From Pseudomonadota bacterium (GTDB taxonomy: Bacteria; Pseudomonadota; Gammaproteobacteria; Burkholderiales; Ferrovaceae): a DNA stretch of 29,546 nt. How positions within the stretch are numbered: position 1 is the stretch's first letter; every line of letters begins with the position of its first letter. The position numbers and the translations under genes were made by a program. Location of the stretch: NCBI GenBank assembly GCA_021828745.1, contig JAJZDE010000008.1:1-29546 (forward strand). The letters run 5' to 3'. The notes beneath the pieces were generated by a model that was not told the DNA's origin, did not search any database, and saw nothing but the letters and a program-made list of their open reading frames with translations. Below are positions 6,471 to 14,074 of this stretch, piece after piece.

Positions 6471-8354
6471 TTAGAGTCGCAGGAAAGATTCGAACATGAG
6501 CAGCGACCAGAGGGGAGCGCTGTAATCCCGCCGTCCTGCCTGATGTTCTTCCACCAGATGGGTGAGGAAGGAAGGGTTGAAAATTCCGCAGCCCATCAGG
6601 CGCGGTCCAAGCACGGAGGTGCGCACCGTCTCGCGCAAGGGCCCCCGGAACCAGTTGGCCAGAGGAACCGCAAAGCCCATTTTCTGACGGTACAGGATGT
6701 CCTGCGGCAAGTAGGGTTCCAGGGCTTTCTTGAAGAGATACTTGCCTTCGCCCTGATACAGTTTGAGGAAGGGGGGAAGACCCGACACCCATTCCATCAG
6801 GGAGTGGTCCAGCAGCGGCTCGCGGACTTCCAGGGCATGCGCCATGCTGGCGCGATCCACTTTGGTCAGGATGTCGCCGGGCAGGTAGGTTTTGATGTCC
6901 AGGTATTGAACCAGGGACAGGGGATGCCGGGTAGGGGCATTTCGGGCATGGGTTTTCAGCACTTCGACGGCCCGGTAGCCTTGCAGGCTGGCGGTGAACG
7001 AGGGGCTGAACAGTTGATGGCGCAAACGATCGCCCAGCAGGGATACGCTGTGAAAATAGCCTTCCACCGAATCCCGGGCGAGAGCTTCAAAAGTGCTTTT
7101 GGCCCGGAACATGCGGGGTGCCCAGTCGGCTTTGGGGTACAGGGCGCCCAGGGCGCCAAAGAGAGGGCGGCGCAACCCCAGGGGGAGCATGGAGCGCATT
7201 TTTTCTTCCGCCATGTGGAAACGGTAACGCCGATAGCCTGCCAGGTTTTCATCGCCCCCGTCGCCTGACAGGGCTACGGTGACGGAGCGGCGCGCCAGTT
7301 CACAGACTCGATAGGTGGGCAGGGCGGAACTGTCGGCATAGGGTTCGTCGTAGAGCGCCGCTAATTGGTCCACCAGAGAAAAATCGTCAGGGTCCACCTC
7401 ACCGACCTGATGGCGGGTGTGGTATTGCCGGGCCACCTGCGCGGCGTAAGGGGCTTCGTTGAAGCGGGGGTCCTTGAAGGCGATGGAACAGGTATTGACC
7501 GGGTCCGCGCTCAGTTGCGCCATCATGGCGACCACGGCGCTGGAATCCACGCCTCCGGATAAAAAGGCGCCCAAGGGCACTTCAGAGACCAGACGGATGC
7601 GTATCGCTTCGCGCAAACGGTCCACCAGTTCTTCCTGCGTGTCCTGCATCGAGGTGACGGGAACGGGCGCGAAAGGGATATCCCAGTAACGGCAGGGGTG
7701 AGGAGGCTTGGAATCTGCGGAGAGGGTCAGATGGTACCCGGGGGGCAGTTTGAAGGTGTTCCGGTAAATGGTGCGTGGTTCGGGAATATACCCATAGGCG
7801 AAGTATTCCTCCACGGCGCAGGGGTCGAGGGACTGGTCAAAACCGGGATACAGGCGCAGGGCCTTGAGTTCTGAGGCAAAGATGAATTTTCCGTCGGGTT
7901 GCAGGCTGTAAAAAAGGGGTTTGACCCCCAATCGGTCCCGCGCCAGAAACAGTTTTTGACGATTGCGATCCCATAGGGCAAAGGCGAACATTCCACGGAA
8001 ACGGTCGATGCAATGATCTCCCCACTCTTCCCAGGCATGGATGATGACCTCGGTGTCGCAGTGGGTGCGAAAGGTATGACCCAAAGCCTGCAACTCGGGC
8101 ATGAGATCGACAAAATTGTAGATTTCCCCGTTGAAGACCACCACCACGCTGTGGTCTTCATTGAACAGCGGTTGCTGTCCCGACGAAAGGTCGATGATCG
8201 ACAAACGACGATGACCCAAACCCACGCCGGGCTCGGTGTGCAGTCCGCCTTCATCCGGACCCCGGTGAAACTGGGACTCGTTCATGCGCGACAGCAGGTC
8301 ACGGCTGATGGGGGATCGATCTCTGGTATCAAATATTCCGACCAGACCGCACAT
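6471..8354 (-). CDS. XrtA/PEP-CTERM system amidotransferase (asparagine synthase-like, TIGR03108-like)
   Basis: A 627-residue, two-domain protein built like glutamine-hydrolysing asparagine synthetase. The glutaminase domain begins MCGLVGIFDTRDRS with the nucleophile Cys2, and has RGPDEGG (31-37) and FNGEIYNF (74-81). The synthetase domain has the ATP-pyrophosphatase loop LSGGVDSS (265-272) and LSGDGGDENLAGYRRY. In exosortase A loci this paralogue is a standard member and is thought to amidate a sugar acid or other EPS component rather than free aspartate. ATG 8354 is chosen because Cys2 must become N-terminal; the open frame extends nine codons further. It lies downstream of the kelch gene and upstream of two glycosyltransferases on the same strand. 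Confidence 0.95.
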   Translation of the reverse strand: MCGLVGIFDTRDRSPISRDLLSRMNESQFHRGPDEGGLHTEPGVGLGHRRLSIIDLSSGQQPLFNEDHSVVVVFNGEIYNFVDLMPELQALGHTFRTHCDTEVIIHAWEEWGDHCIDRFRGMFAFALWDRNRQKLFLARDRLGVKPLFYSLQPDGKFIFASELKALRLYPGFDQSLDPCAVEEYFAYGYIPEPRTIYRNTFKLPPGYHLTLSADSKPPHPCRYWDIPFAPVPVTSMQDTQEELVDRLREAIRIRLVSEVPLGAFLSGGVDSSAVVAMMAQLSADPVNTCSIAFKDPRFNEAPYAAQVARQYHTRHQVGEVDPDDFSLVDQLAALYDEPYADSSALPTYRVCELARRSVTVALSGDGGDENLAGYRRYRFHMAEEKMRSMLPLGLRRPLFGALGALYPKADWAPRMFRAKSTFEALARDSVEGYFHSVSLLGDRLRHQLFSPSFTASLQGYRAVEVLKTHARNAPTRHPLSLVQYLDIKTYLPGDILTKVDRASMAHALEVREPLLDHSLMEWVSGLPPFLKLYQGEGKYLFKKALEPYLPQDILYRQKMGFAVPLANWFRGPLRETVRTSVLGPRLMGCGIFNPSFLTHLVEEHQAGRRDYSAPLWSLLMFESFLRL

Positions 8355-8389
8355 CAGGCAGGGTTCCGGCGGTGGGCGCAATCGGATTC

Positions 8390-8410
8390 ATGGACAGGAC
8401 GCCTGTTCAT
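8390..8410 (-). other. Intercistronic hairpin between kelch gene and amidotransferase gene
   Basis: ATGGACAGG (8390-8398) pairs with CCTGTTCAT (8402-8410), a nine-pair stem with one G-T pair and a three-base loop. On the transcribed (minus) strand no T-run follows it. It looks more like an RNA-processing or attenuating hairpin than an intrinsic terminator. Confidence 0.4.
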
Positions 8411-8452
8411 CAAGATTTTCCTCGGGTTCAGAGATTAGGGAGATTATTAAGG

Positions 8453-9889
8453 TCAGGGTTTATATTGCCACAGGTCGTTCAGGTAGTTCCCGCTGCCCTC
8501 CAGTCCCCCGAACAGCCATAGGGATCCGGAAGTTCCGAGCGTGGACGAAAACCAGGCATTGGCGCTGGACCGCGCGCCTGGCATTCCTGGCGTGCCCGGT
8601 TGGGACCCATAACTGCCGAGCTGATTGACCTGATTGCTTCCATTGACCCAGGTCCATTGCTGGGTGCCGAGATTGAATTTCCACAGGTCGTTCAATTCTC
8701 CCAAAGTGCCGGTGGAATCATAGCCATAACCCCCAAACAGCCATAAATTGCCGGAAGTATCCGTCCATGCCACGGAACTGTCCCGTGATCCGGGAAGATT
8801 GGTGGGGCTGGAGGTCTGGGAAGTGCCGTAAGATCCCGTCTGGTTCAAGAAATTGCCGGAACCGATCAGAGTCCATTGAGCGGTGCCGGGGGTGAACTTC
8901 CATAGATCGTTCAATTCTCCCAGGGAACCCGAGGCGGCATACCCTTGTCCGCCAAACAACCACAAATTTCCCGTCGAGTCGGTCCAGGCCACGCTGTCAT
9001 GGCGTGCGCCCGGCGAGGCGGCGGTTCCGGAAAGAGTCGAGAGTTGGTTGGTGCTGCTGGAACCCCGGATCCAGACCCAAGTCTTGGTGGTGGGGTTGTA
9101 TTTCCACAGGTCGTTCAATTCTCCCGGGGAACCTGAGGCGGCATACCCTTGCCCGCCGAACAACCACAAATTTCCCGACTGATCGGTCCATGAAACGCTG
9201 GCCAGACGTGCGCCAGGAATTTCCGTGGAACTATAACTGCCGAACTGGTTGGTTTGGGTGGAGCCTCCGACCCAGGTCCAGGTTTTGGCAGCGGGGGCGT
9301 ATTCCCACAGGTCGTTCAAATCCCCCGGGGAATTCGAGGAAGCATAGCCATAACCGCCAAACAACCATAAATTTCCCGCAGGGTCGGTCCAGGAGACCGA
9401 GTCGTTTCTGGCGCCGGGCAGATTGTTCGTGCTGGGTGTGTTCTGTGTGCCATATAACCCAGGCTGATTTTGATTCAGGGGAGAAGACAAACTTTCCAGG
9501 GTCCAGATCTGGGTGTTGGGGTTGTATTTCCACAGATCATTGATGTCATAGGTATAGACCGTTTCACCTCCAAACATCCAGAAGTTGCCGGAGGTATCCG
9601 TCCAGGTGGCGGAACTCATACGCGCCTCCGGAGAGTTCACGGTTTGTTGGTTGTAGGAGGAACTTCCCCCGATCCAGGTCCAGGGCAGGAGCGTGGCGAT
9701 GGACACGGGAAGGGCCGGCGTTCCGCTTCCCCCGCCCCCACCCCCACAGGAAGAAAGTGCCACGGACAGGAGTAACACCAGAGGGTTGGAAAGAGGTGTA
9801 CCATTTCCCCATTTTCTCGAATGGTCAGGCAGGGGTCGGAAAAAACAGGGAAATGTCCGTAGAATTTTCGACCAGGATATCTGTGGCAT
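8453..9889 (-). CDS. Kelch-repeat beta-propeller lipoprotein
   Basis: A 478-residue protein made mostly of six kelch-like repeats. The recurring core is (G)NLWLFGG, then NDLWKY/F, then a TWxWxxG strand, with spacers of 60-75 residues. This predicts a six-bladed propeller exported from the cytoplasm. Residues about 31-48 form a short hydrophobic segment ending LSVALSSC followed by a Gly-rich run. This is a lipobox with Cys48, so the protein is probably lipid-anchored on a membrane. The residues before the hydrophobic stretch make an unusually long n-region, and no better in-frame start is visible. Kelch propellers usually bind proteins or glycans. Co-orientation with the amidotransferase and glycosyltransferases suggests an EPS-related role, but I cannot assign a reaction. 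Confidence 0.85.
   Translation of the reverse strand: MPQISWSKILRTFPCFFRPLPDHSRKWGNGTPLSNPLVLLLSVALSSCGGGGGGSGTPALPVSIATLLPWTWIGGSSSYNQQTVNSPEARMSSATWTDTSGNFWMFGGETVYTYDINDLWKYNPNTQIWTLESLSSPLNQNQPGLYGTQNTPSTNNLPGARNDSVSWTDPAGNLWLFGGYGYASSNSPGDLNDLWEYAPAAKTWTWVGGSTQTNQFGSYSSTEIPGARLASVSWTDQSGNLWLFGGQGYAASGSPGELNDLWKYNPTTKTWVWIRGSSSTNQLSTLSGTAASPGARHDSVAWTDSTGNLWLFGGQGYAASGSLGELNDLWKFTPGTAQWTLIGSGNFLNQTGSYGTSQTSSPTNLPGSRDSSVAWTDTSGNLWLFGGYGYDSTGTLGELNDLWKFNLGTQQWTWVNGSNQVNQLGSYGSQPGTPGMPGARSSANAWFSSTLGTSGSLWLFGGLEGSGNYLNDLWQYKP
8468..9550 (-). repeat. Tandem DNA repeats of about 200-225 bp within the kelch gene
   Basis: The marker CCACAGGTCGTTCA (or a near match) recurs at 8468, 8681, 8900, 9104, 9305 and 9530, giving spacings of 213, 219, 204, 201 and 225 bases. 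Neighbouring middle units are very similar at DNA level, especially those at 8900, 9104 and 9305, which points to recent duplication. Confidence 0.8.
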
Positions 9890-9922
9890 TCTTGAATTTC
9901 CGAAGGTACGATGACTCTCGAC

Positions 9923-9951
9923 ATTGTAGAGTAGATAAATGGGGTTGGGAA
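9923..9951 (-). promoter_or_regulatory. Promoter candidate for the kelch/amidotransferase/glycosyltransferase operon
   Basis: On the minus strand TTCCCA (9951-9946), a 17-base spacer and TACAAT (9928-9923). The kelch ATG is 34 bases downstream. The -10 element is good and the -35 is weak. Confidence 0.35.
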
Positions 9952-9963
9952 GATCGAAAAAGG

Positions 9964-9993
9964 TTGACCGAGAGGCCGGGGATGGCCTATATC
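9964..9993 (+). promoter_or_regulatory. Promoter candidate for the beta-helix gene
   Basis: TTGACC (9964-9969), an 18-base spacer and TATATC (9988-9993), 33 bases before the start codon at 10027. It is divergent from the candidate kelch promoter in the same 137-bp intergenic region. Confidence 0.45.
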
Positions 9994-10026
9994 GGTCCGG
10001 CGTGATTTTTTGCAGGGAAGTTATCC

Positions 10027-11496
10027 ATGGCCAAGAGAAGATCCAGTCGTTACCGGTATAAAAAAACGAAACTCATCTTGCTGGGGACTTCTTTTCTGGT
10101 CTTGATGGGGGTTGGCGGCGTCTTCATGGAGTACCGTGCATCAGGCTACAGCGTGGCCGAGATTGTGAACTATCTGGAGCGCAGGGTCGAGGGACATCCC
10201 CGTCTGGAAAAATGGACGACGCCGGTGTTTGCCAGAATTCGGGCCTGGGACGGCGAGTCGGAATTTCAGGCGCAGGCAGCGCAACCTTTTCTGATCCCGC
10301 CCCCTCCTTCCCGGTGGGGCGTGGTCGCTCTGAAGGAGGGAGAAGAACGGTCCCTGATCGAACCCTATCTGCCTGGAGGGTGGTTGATTCCGCCGAGCCC
10401 CGTCCATCGTACGCTTCATGTGGGGCCCACCGAGCCCATCAAAAGCATTTCTGTGGCGGCATCCATGGCGCGGGATGGCGATGTGGTCCAAATCGATGCC
10501 GGGGACTATCATGAGGACGTGGTGGCCTCCTGGGGACAGAATGATCTGCTCATTCAGGGGGTCGGGGGCAATGCGCGCCTCTTTGCCGATGGCCGCAGTG
10601 CCGAGGGGAAAGCCCTCTGGGTGGTTCGGGGCGGCAGGATCCGGATTGAAAACATCGATTTCATGAACACTCGAGTCTCTGACCGTAACGGTGCGGGCAT
10701 CCGTTTCGAAAAAGGGGACTTATGGATTCGAAACTGTCTGTTCTTTGCCAATGAAAACGGCCTGTTGACCTCGGATGAAGAAAGTTCGTCCCTGGTGATC
10801 GAGAACAGCGAGTTTGCCTACAATGGGGCAGGGGATGGGTTTTCCCACGATCTGTATGTGGGCAAACTGAACTCCCTGGTGGTATTGGCCAGTTACTTTC
10901 ACCATGCCAATGTGGGTCATTTGTTCAAAAGCCGGGCGCTCCGGAACGACATCCTCTATAACCGCCTGACGGATGAAATGGGGGGAAGGGCCAGTTACGA
11001 ACTCGATTTGCCCAATGGCGGCACGGCGCTGGTTTTGGGAAATATCATTCAACAGGGGGTGGATACGGAAAATTCCACCGTCATTTCCTATGGGGAAGAG
11101 GGGATGTCCGGGCCGGACAATGTGCTCTATCTGGCCAGCAATACGCTGGTGAACGACAAGGAGGGCGCCGGTGCCTTCTTGCGCGTACCCAAGGCAGGAG
11201 CCCGCGTCATTTCCGTCAACAATCTGCTGGTGGGGTATGGGGAATACCACGTTCCTGTGGGACTGGTCTCTTCCAATGATCTGAAGGCGGATTGGCAGGT
11301 GTTCTATCGACCCCTCCGGCAGGATTATCGGCTGGAGGGCCCGGTGGATGAGCGGTTACATTATGAGACCCCTTCCGCGATGCTGGCGCCCGGCATCGAT
11401 CTCGTCCCCCATGCCGAACCCGTGGTCCCGCGTCAGGTCAGCGTATTGAAGCGCGCCCCTGCCTATCCCGGCGCACTGCAAATTTTGGCTCCCTGA
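10027..11496 (+). CDS. Membrane-anchored right-handed parallel beta-helix protein
   Basis: A 489-residue protein with a basic N-terminus (MAKRRSSRYRYKKTK) and one transmembrane segment at about 15-37, so the bulk should lie in the periplasm. Residues about 140-390 carry the pattern of a parallel beta-helix (pectate lyase-like fold): GDVVQIDAGDYHEDV, then LLIQGVGGNARLF, IRIENIDFMNT, LWIRNCLFFANENGLL, LVIENSEFAYNG and similar coils. Proteins of this fold near EPS genes are commonly polysaccharide lyases or epimerases, or glycan-binding scaffolds. Start support is AGGGAAG at 10014-10020. The next gene begins eight bases after the stop, so the two are probably co-transcribed. Substrate and catalytic residues are not identified. 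Confidence 0.85.
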   Translation: MAKRRSSRYRYKKTKLILLGTSFLVLMGVGGVFMEYRASGYSVAEIVNYLERRVEGHPRLEKWTTPVFARIRAWDGESEFQAQAAQPFLIPPPPSRWGVVALKEGEERSLIEPYLPGGWLIPPSPVHRTLHVGPTEPIKSISVAASMARDGDVVQIDAGDYHEDVVASWGQNDLLIQGVGGNARLFADGRSAEGKALWVVRGGRIRIENIDFMNTRVSDRNGAGIRFEKGDLWIRNCLFFANENGLLTSDEESSSLVIENSEFAYNGAGDGFSHDLYVGKLNSLVVLASYFHHANVGHLFKSRALRNDILYNRLTDEMGGRASYELDLPNGGTALVLGNIIQQGVDTENSTVISYGEEGMSGPDNVLYLASNTLVNDKEGAGAFLRVPKAGARVISVNNLLVGYGEYHVPVGLVSSNDLKADWQVFYRPLRQDYRLEGPVDERLHYETPSAMLAPGIDLVPHAEPVVPRQVSVLKRAPAYPGALQILAP

Positions 11497-11504
11497 GAGT
11501 CATC

Positions 11505-12260
11505 GTGTATTGGGGCGGTTTCGCTGACTTGATCCTGCCCCCTTTGGTATTGTTGTGGCCGATTCTGTGGGGAATCAAGGAGATGGCCCAGGGTAGGGTG
11601 CGGCGCGGTGCCTGGCTGGCAGGCGGCGGGGTGGCCCTGTTCTGGGTGGTATCCACGCCTGTGGTGAGCGGATTTTTGCTGCATCAACTCATGCCCCCCT
11701 ACCAGTCTTTTCAGGGAAATGAAGCCGATGCCATTGTCATTTTGTCTGCTGGTACGGTTCAAAAAAAAGCGGAATATGGAGGCGTTGACCTCAAAAGCCT
11801 GACTCTGGAACGGATTCGGTATGGGGCATGGTTGGCCCGTCGATGGAATAAGCCCATTCTGGTTGCGGGAGGCGATCCGGGTCGGTTTGGCGTCCCCGAA
11901 AGTCAGGCCATAAAAAACGTGCTGGAAAATGAATTCGGAGTTCCCGTGCGCTGGATTGAAACGCGCTCCAATAATACCCGTGAGAATGCAATGAATTCGG
12001 TTCTGATCCTGAAGGCGGCCGGAATCCACCGGATCTATCTGGTGAGTCATGCCTGGCACCTGAACCGGGCGATCCCTGAATTTGAACGTCTGGGGGTGAC
12101 GGTCATTCCGGCGGGAACCGGGTATGACGAAGGCGCGGTCAATGGATTTGGTTTTTTCCCCAGTGCGTCAGGGCTACAGAATTTTTACTACTTTTGTCAC
12201 GAGTTGTTGGGGAGAGTTTGGTATTTCTGTCTTGACAGGATCAAACCGAATGGGTCATAG
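11505..12260 (+). CDS. YdcF-like membrane protein (DUF218)
   Basis: A 251-residue protein with two N-terminal hydrophobic segments (about 8-24 and 36-60) and a DUF218 domain. The domain shows ADAIVILSAGT (about 75-85), then PILVAGGDPGRFGVPES, ETRSNNTRENAMNS and IYLVSHAWHLNRAIPEF, the standard YdcF/ElyC signature. Members such as ElyC affect envelope polysaccharide carrier-lipid metabolism, but the biochemical activity of the family is unsettled. The start is GTG 11505, eight bases after the beta-helix stop; the ribosome-binding site is poor, which suggests translational coupling. Position in the EPS locus fits a role in envelope glycan handling. Confidence 0.88.
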   Translation: MYWGGFADLILPPLVLLWPILWGIKEMAQGRVRRGAWLAGGGVALFWVVSTPVVSGFLLHQLMPPYQSFQGNEADAIVILSAGTVQKKAEYGGVDLKSLTLERIRYGAWLARRWNKPILVAGGDPGRFGVPESQAIKNVLENEFGVPVRWIETRSNNTRENAMNSVLILKAAGIHRIYLVSHAWHLNRAIPEFERLGVTVIPAGTGYDEGAVNGFGFFPSASGLQNFYYFCHELLGRVWYFCLDRIKPNGS

Positions 12261-12265
12261 TCGCC

Positions 12266-12319
12266 TTAAGAATTTCTTAATTCTCGTTAAGCGGGTTTTA
12301 AACTAAGGGAGGCTATACT
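12266..12319 (+). promoter_or_regulatory. AT-rich intergenic segment with alternating inverted repeats and a -10-like box
   Basis: TTAAG (12266-12270), CTTAA (12276-12280) and TTAAG (12287-12291) can form two mutually exclusive short hairpins; the second is followed by CGGGTTTTA. A TATACT box is at 12314-12319 with no good -35 element at 16-18 bases. This is the only gap of note before the acyltransferase cluster and probably holds its promoter, possibly activator-dependent, and/or a weak terminator. Confidence 0.3.
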
Positions 12320-12398
12320 CCGCGCACGGTCGATGCGTTGGGAGGGGCTTGGGATGTTTGAAATAATAGGACTGCAGAACTTCGGAGGGAACGATCCC

Positions 12399-13199
12399 AT
12401 GGCCACTAAATATGATGTCGGGCATGACTGCGACGACGATATCATAGCGTCTTTTTTTGATTCGATTCCCTCGTCATTATCCTCGATGAGTTATGCCATT
12501 CCCGAAAATGACGATACGGTCCCCCTCTCCACCCAAACCCATGAGTATCGTATCCGTTTGGCCAATACGGAAGAGCGTCAGGAATCTGCCAGCATCCTGA
12601 TCAATCGGATGTATGAGTGGCGGGGCTACAAGCATTTGACTGCGCAGACCATGACTGAGCCCAACCGGATCACTTTGCTGGCTTACGACAATGATGCGGA
12701 TGTGATTGGTACCATCTCCGTCGGGGTTGATTCGCCCTTGGGACTGTATGCGGATTCCGGTTACCACGACATATTGGAAGAGATGCGTGCCAAGGGCAGG
12801 GTTTTGTGCGAATTCAATCGGCTGGCCATGGATCCCCAGGTCAGAAACAAACGGGTACTGGCCAGTTTGTTTCATGTGGCCTATCTGTATCCCTATGGCT
12901 TGTTTGGTTGTACGGACGGATTATTGGAAGTCAATCCTCGCCATGCGCGATTTTATGAGCAGATGCTGGGGTTTACCCTCATCGGTCCGGAGCGCATCTG
13001 TCCGCGCGTCAATGCGCCTTCGGTGCTTTTGTTGATCGACTTTGAAGAACTGGGGCGAAGGATTCGTGAGGTAGGAGGCAGGATGGATAGGGCGGTGGGG
13101 GATCGTTCTCTTTTTCCCTATCTGATGACCGCCAAGGATTCCGACGGTATTTTGGGCAGACTTCGCCAGATGGCCTATGATTCTCCCAGTATCTCGTGA
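12399..13199 (+). CDS. FeeM-like N-acyltransferase (GNAT fold)
   Basis: A 266-residue GNAT-fold protein resembling N-acyl amino acid synthases (FeeM) and the acyltransferases associated with PEP-CTERM/exosortase systems (TIGR03694), both related to acyl-homoserine lactone synthases. Visible signatures are YRIRLANTEERQESASILIN, DVIGTISVGVDSPLGL, EMRAKGRVLCEFNRLAMDP and LEVNPRHARFYEQMLGF. Such enzymes move a fatty acyl chain from acyl carrier protein to an amine. ATG 12399 has GGAGGG nine bases upstream. ATG 12354, also with GGAGG at good spacing, would add 15 residues and cannot be excluded. The stop overlaps the next start by one base (TGATG), so it is translationally coupled to the E1-like gene. 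Confidence 0.85.
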   Translation: MATKYDVGHDCDDDIIASFFDSIPSSLSSMSYAIPENDDTVPLSTQTHEYRIRLANTEERQESASILINRMYEWRGYKHLTAQTMTEPNRITLLAYDNDADVIGTISVGVDSPLGLYADSGYHDILEEMRAKGRVLCEFNRLAMDPQVRNKRVLASLFHVAYLYPYGLFGCTDGLLEVNPRHARFYEQMLGFTLIGPERICPRVNAPSVLLLIDFEELGRRIREVGGRMDRAVGDRSLFPYLMTAKDSDGILGRLRQMAYDSPSIS

Positions 13200-14059
13200 T
13201 GTTTGGTTATGCCGATGCTTTTTCACGCAACATAGGCTGGTTGACCCGGTCCGAGCAGGCCTCCCTGGCCAACAAGTCCGTGGCCATTGCGGGCATGGGC
13301 GGTGTGGGGGGCAACCACTTGCTGACCCTGGCCCGCTTGGGGGTGGGGCGGTTTCATATCGCGGACTTTGATACCTTCGAAATCCACAATTTCAACCGTC
13401 AGGTGGGGGCCACGGTCTCTCATCTGGGACGTTCCAAGGTTCAGGTGCTGGCTGAAATGGCCAGGGACATCAATCCTGAACTGGAGATTCGATCCTTCCC
13501 TGAAGGGGTGACTTCCGCCAACCTGTCTGATTTTCTTTCCGGCATCGATCTCTATGTGGATGGACTGGATTTCTTCGCTTTTTCAGCGCGCCAGATGACC
13601 TTCGACGCCTGTGCCGAAGCAGGGATTCCCGTGGTGACGGCGGCCCCCCTGGGGATGGGGGCAGCGGTGGTGAATTTCATGCCGGGGGGGATGTCCTTCG
13701 AAGAGTACTTTTGCTGGGGAAACCGAACGGACGAAGCCAAAGCCTTGCGCTTTTTGTTGGGACTGGCTCCGGCCCGACTGCATTTCGACTATCTGGTGGA
13801 TTCCACTTCGGTCAATTTGAAGGAACGCCGGGGACCGTCGACCTTCATGGCCTGTCAACTCTGTGCTGGCATGGCGGCCACTGAGGCATTAAAAATTCTG
13901 CTGGGGCGTGGCAAGGTTTGGCCGGCTCCCTACAGCCATCAGTTTGATGCCTACCGGAACAGATTGGTGCGGTCCTGGCGACCGGGAGGAAACCGTCACC
14001 CGCTGCAACGGATTGCGCTCAGGATTGCGGAAGGAAGACTGGCAAAACTCAACGAGTGA
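13199..14059 (+). CDS. ThiF/MoeB/E1-like adenylating enzyme
   Basis: A 286-residue E1-superfamily protein, which would activate a carboxylate by adenylation. The nucleotide loop is AGMGGVGG (31-38). The acidic strand is DFDTFEIHNFNRQ (56-68) with the expected Asp and Arg67, Lys80 is in GRSKV, and the adenylation aspartate region is YVDGLD (119-124). The C-terminal helix MACQLCAGMAATEALKILLG (217-236) corresponds to the family's tail. Only one CxxC (219-222) is seen. The pair of CxxC motifs that binds zinc in ThiF/MoeB is absent. No ubiquitin-like or ThiS/MoaD-like partner is encoded nearby. It is tightly coupled to the acyltransferase upstream and the nitroreductase downstream. ATG 13199 is preferred over GTG 13196. 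Confidence 0.9.
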   Translation: MFGYADAFSRNIGWLTRSEQASLANKSVAIAGMGGVGGNHLLTLARLGVGRFHIADFDTFEIHNFNRQVGATVSHLGRSKVQVLAEMARDINPELEIRSFPEGVTSANLSDFLSGIDLYVDGLDFFAFSARQMTFDACAEAGIPVVTAAPLGMGAAVVNFMPGGMSFEEYFCWGNRTDEAKALRFLLGLAPARLHFDYLVDSTSVNLKERRGPSTFMACQLCAGMAATEALKILLGRGKVWPAPYSHQFDAYRNRLVRSWRPGGNRHPLQRIALRIAEGRLAKLNE

Positions 14060-14074
14060 GTGGCCGAGGACAAA

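Noticed and set aside
5844..7268. Plus-strand open frame of 474 codons
   Set aside because: It runs antisense through the glycosyltransferase and amidotransferase genes and arises from their codon bias. No motif or ribosome-binding site supports it.
8468..9550. Regular repeat spacing considered as a CRISPR-like array
   Set aside because: Repeats are about 200 bp apart, remain in frame and encode kelch blades. CRISPR repeats and spacers are far shorter.
12314..12319. TATACT box considered as a firm sigma-70 promoter for the acyltransferase cluster
   Set aside because: No acceptable -35 hexamer lies at 16-18 bases and there is no extended -10. It is kept only as a low-confidence part of a regulatory segment.
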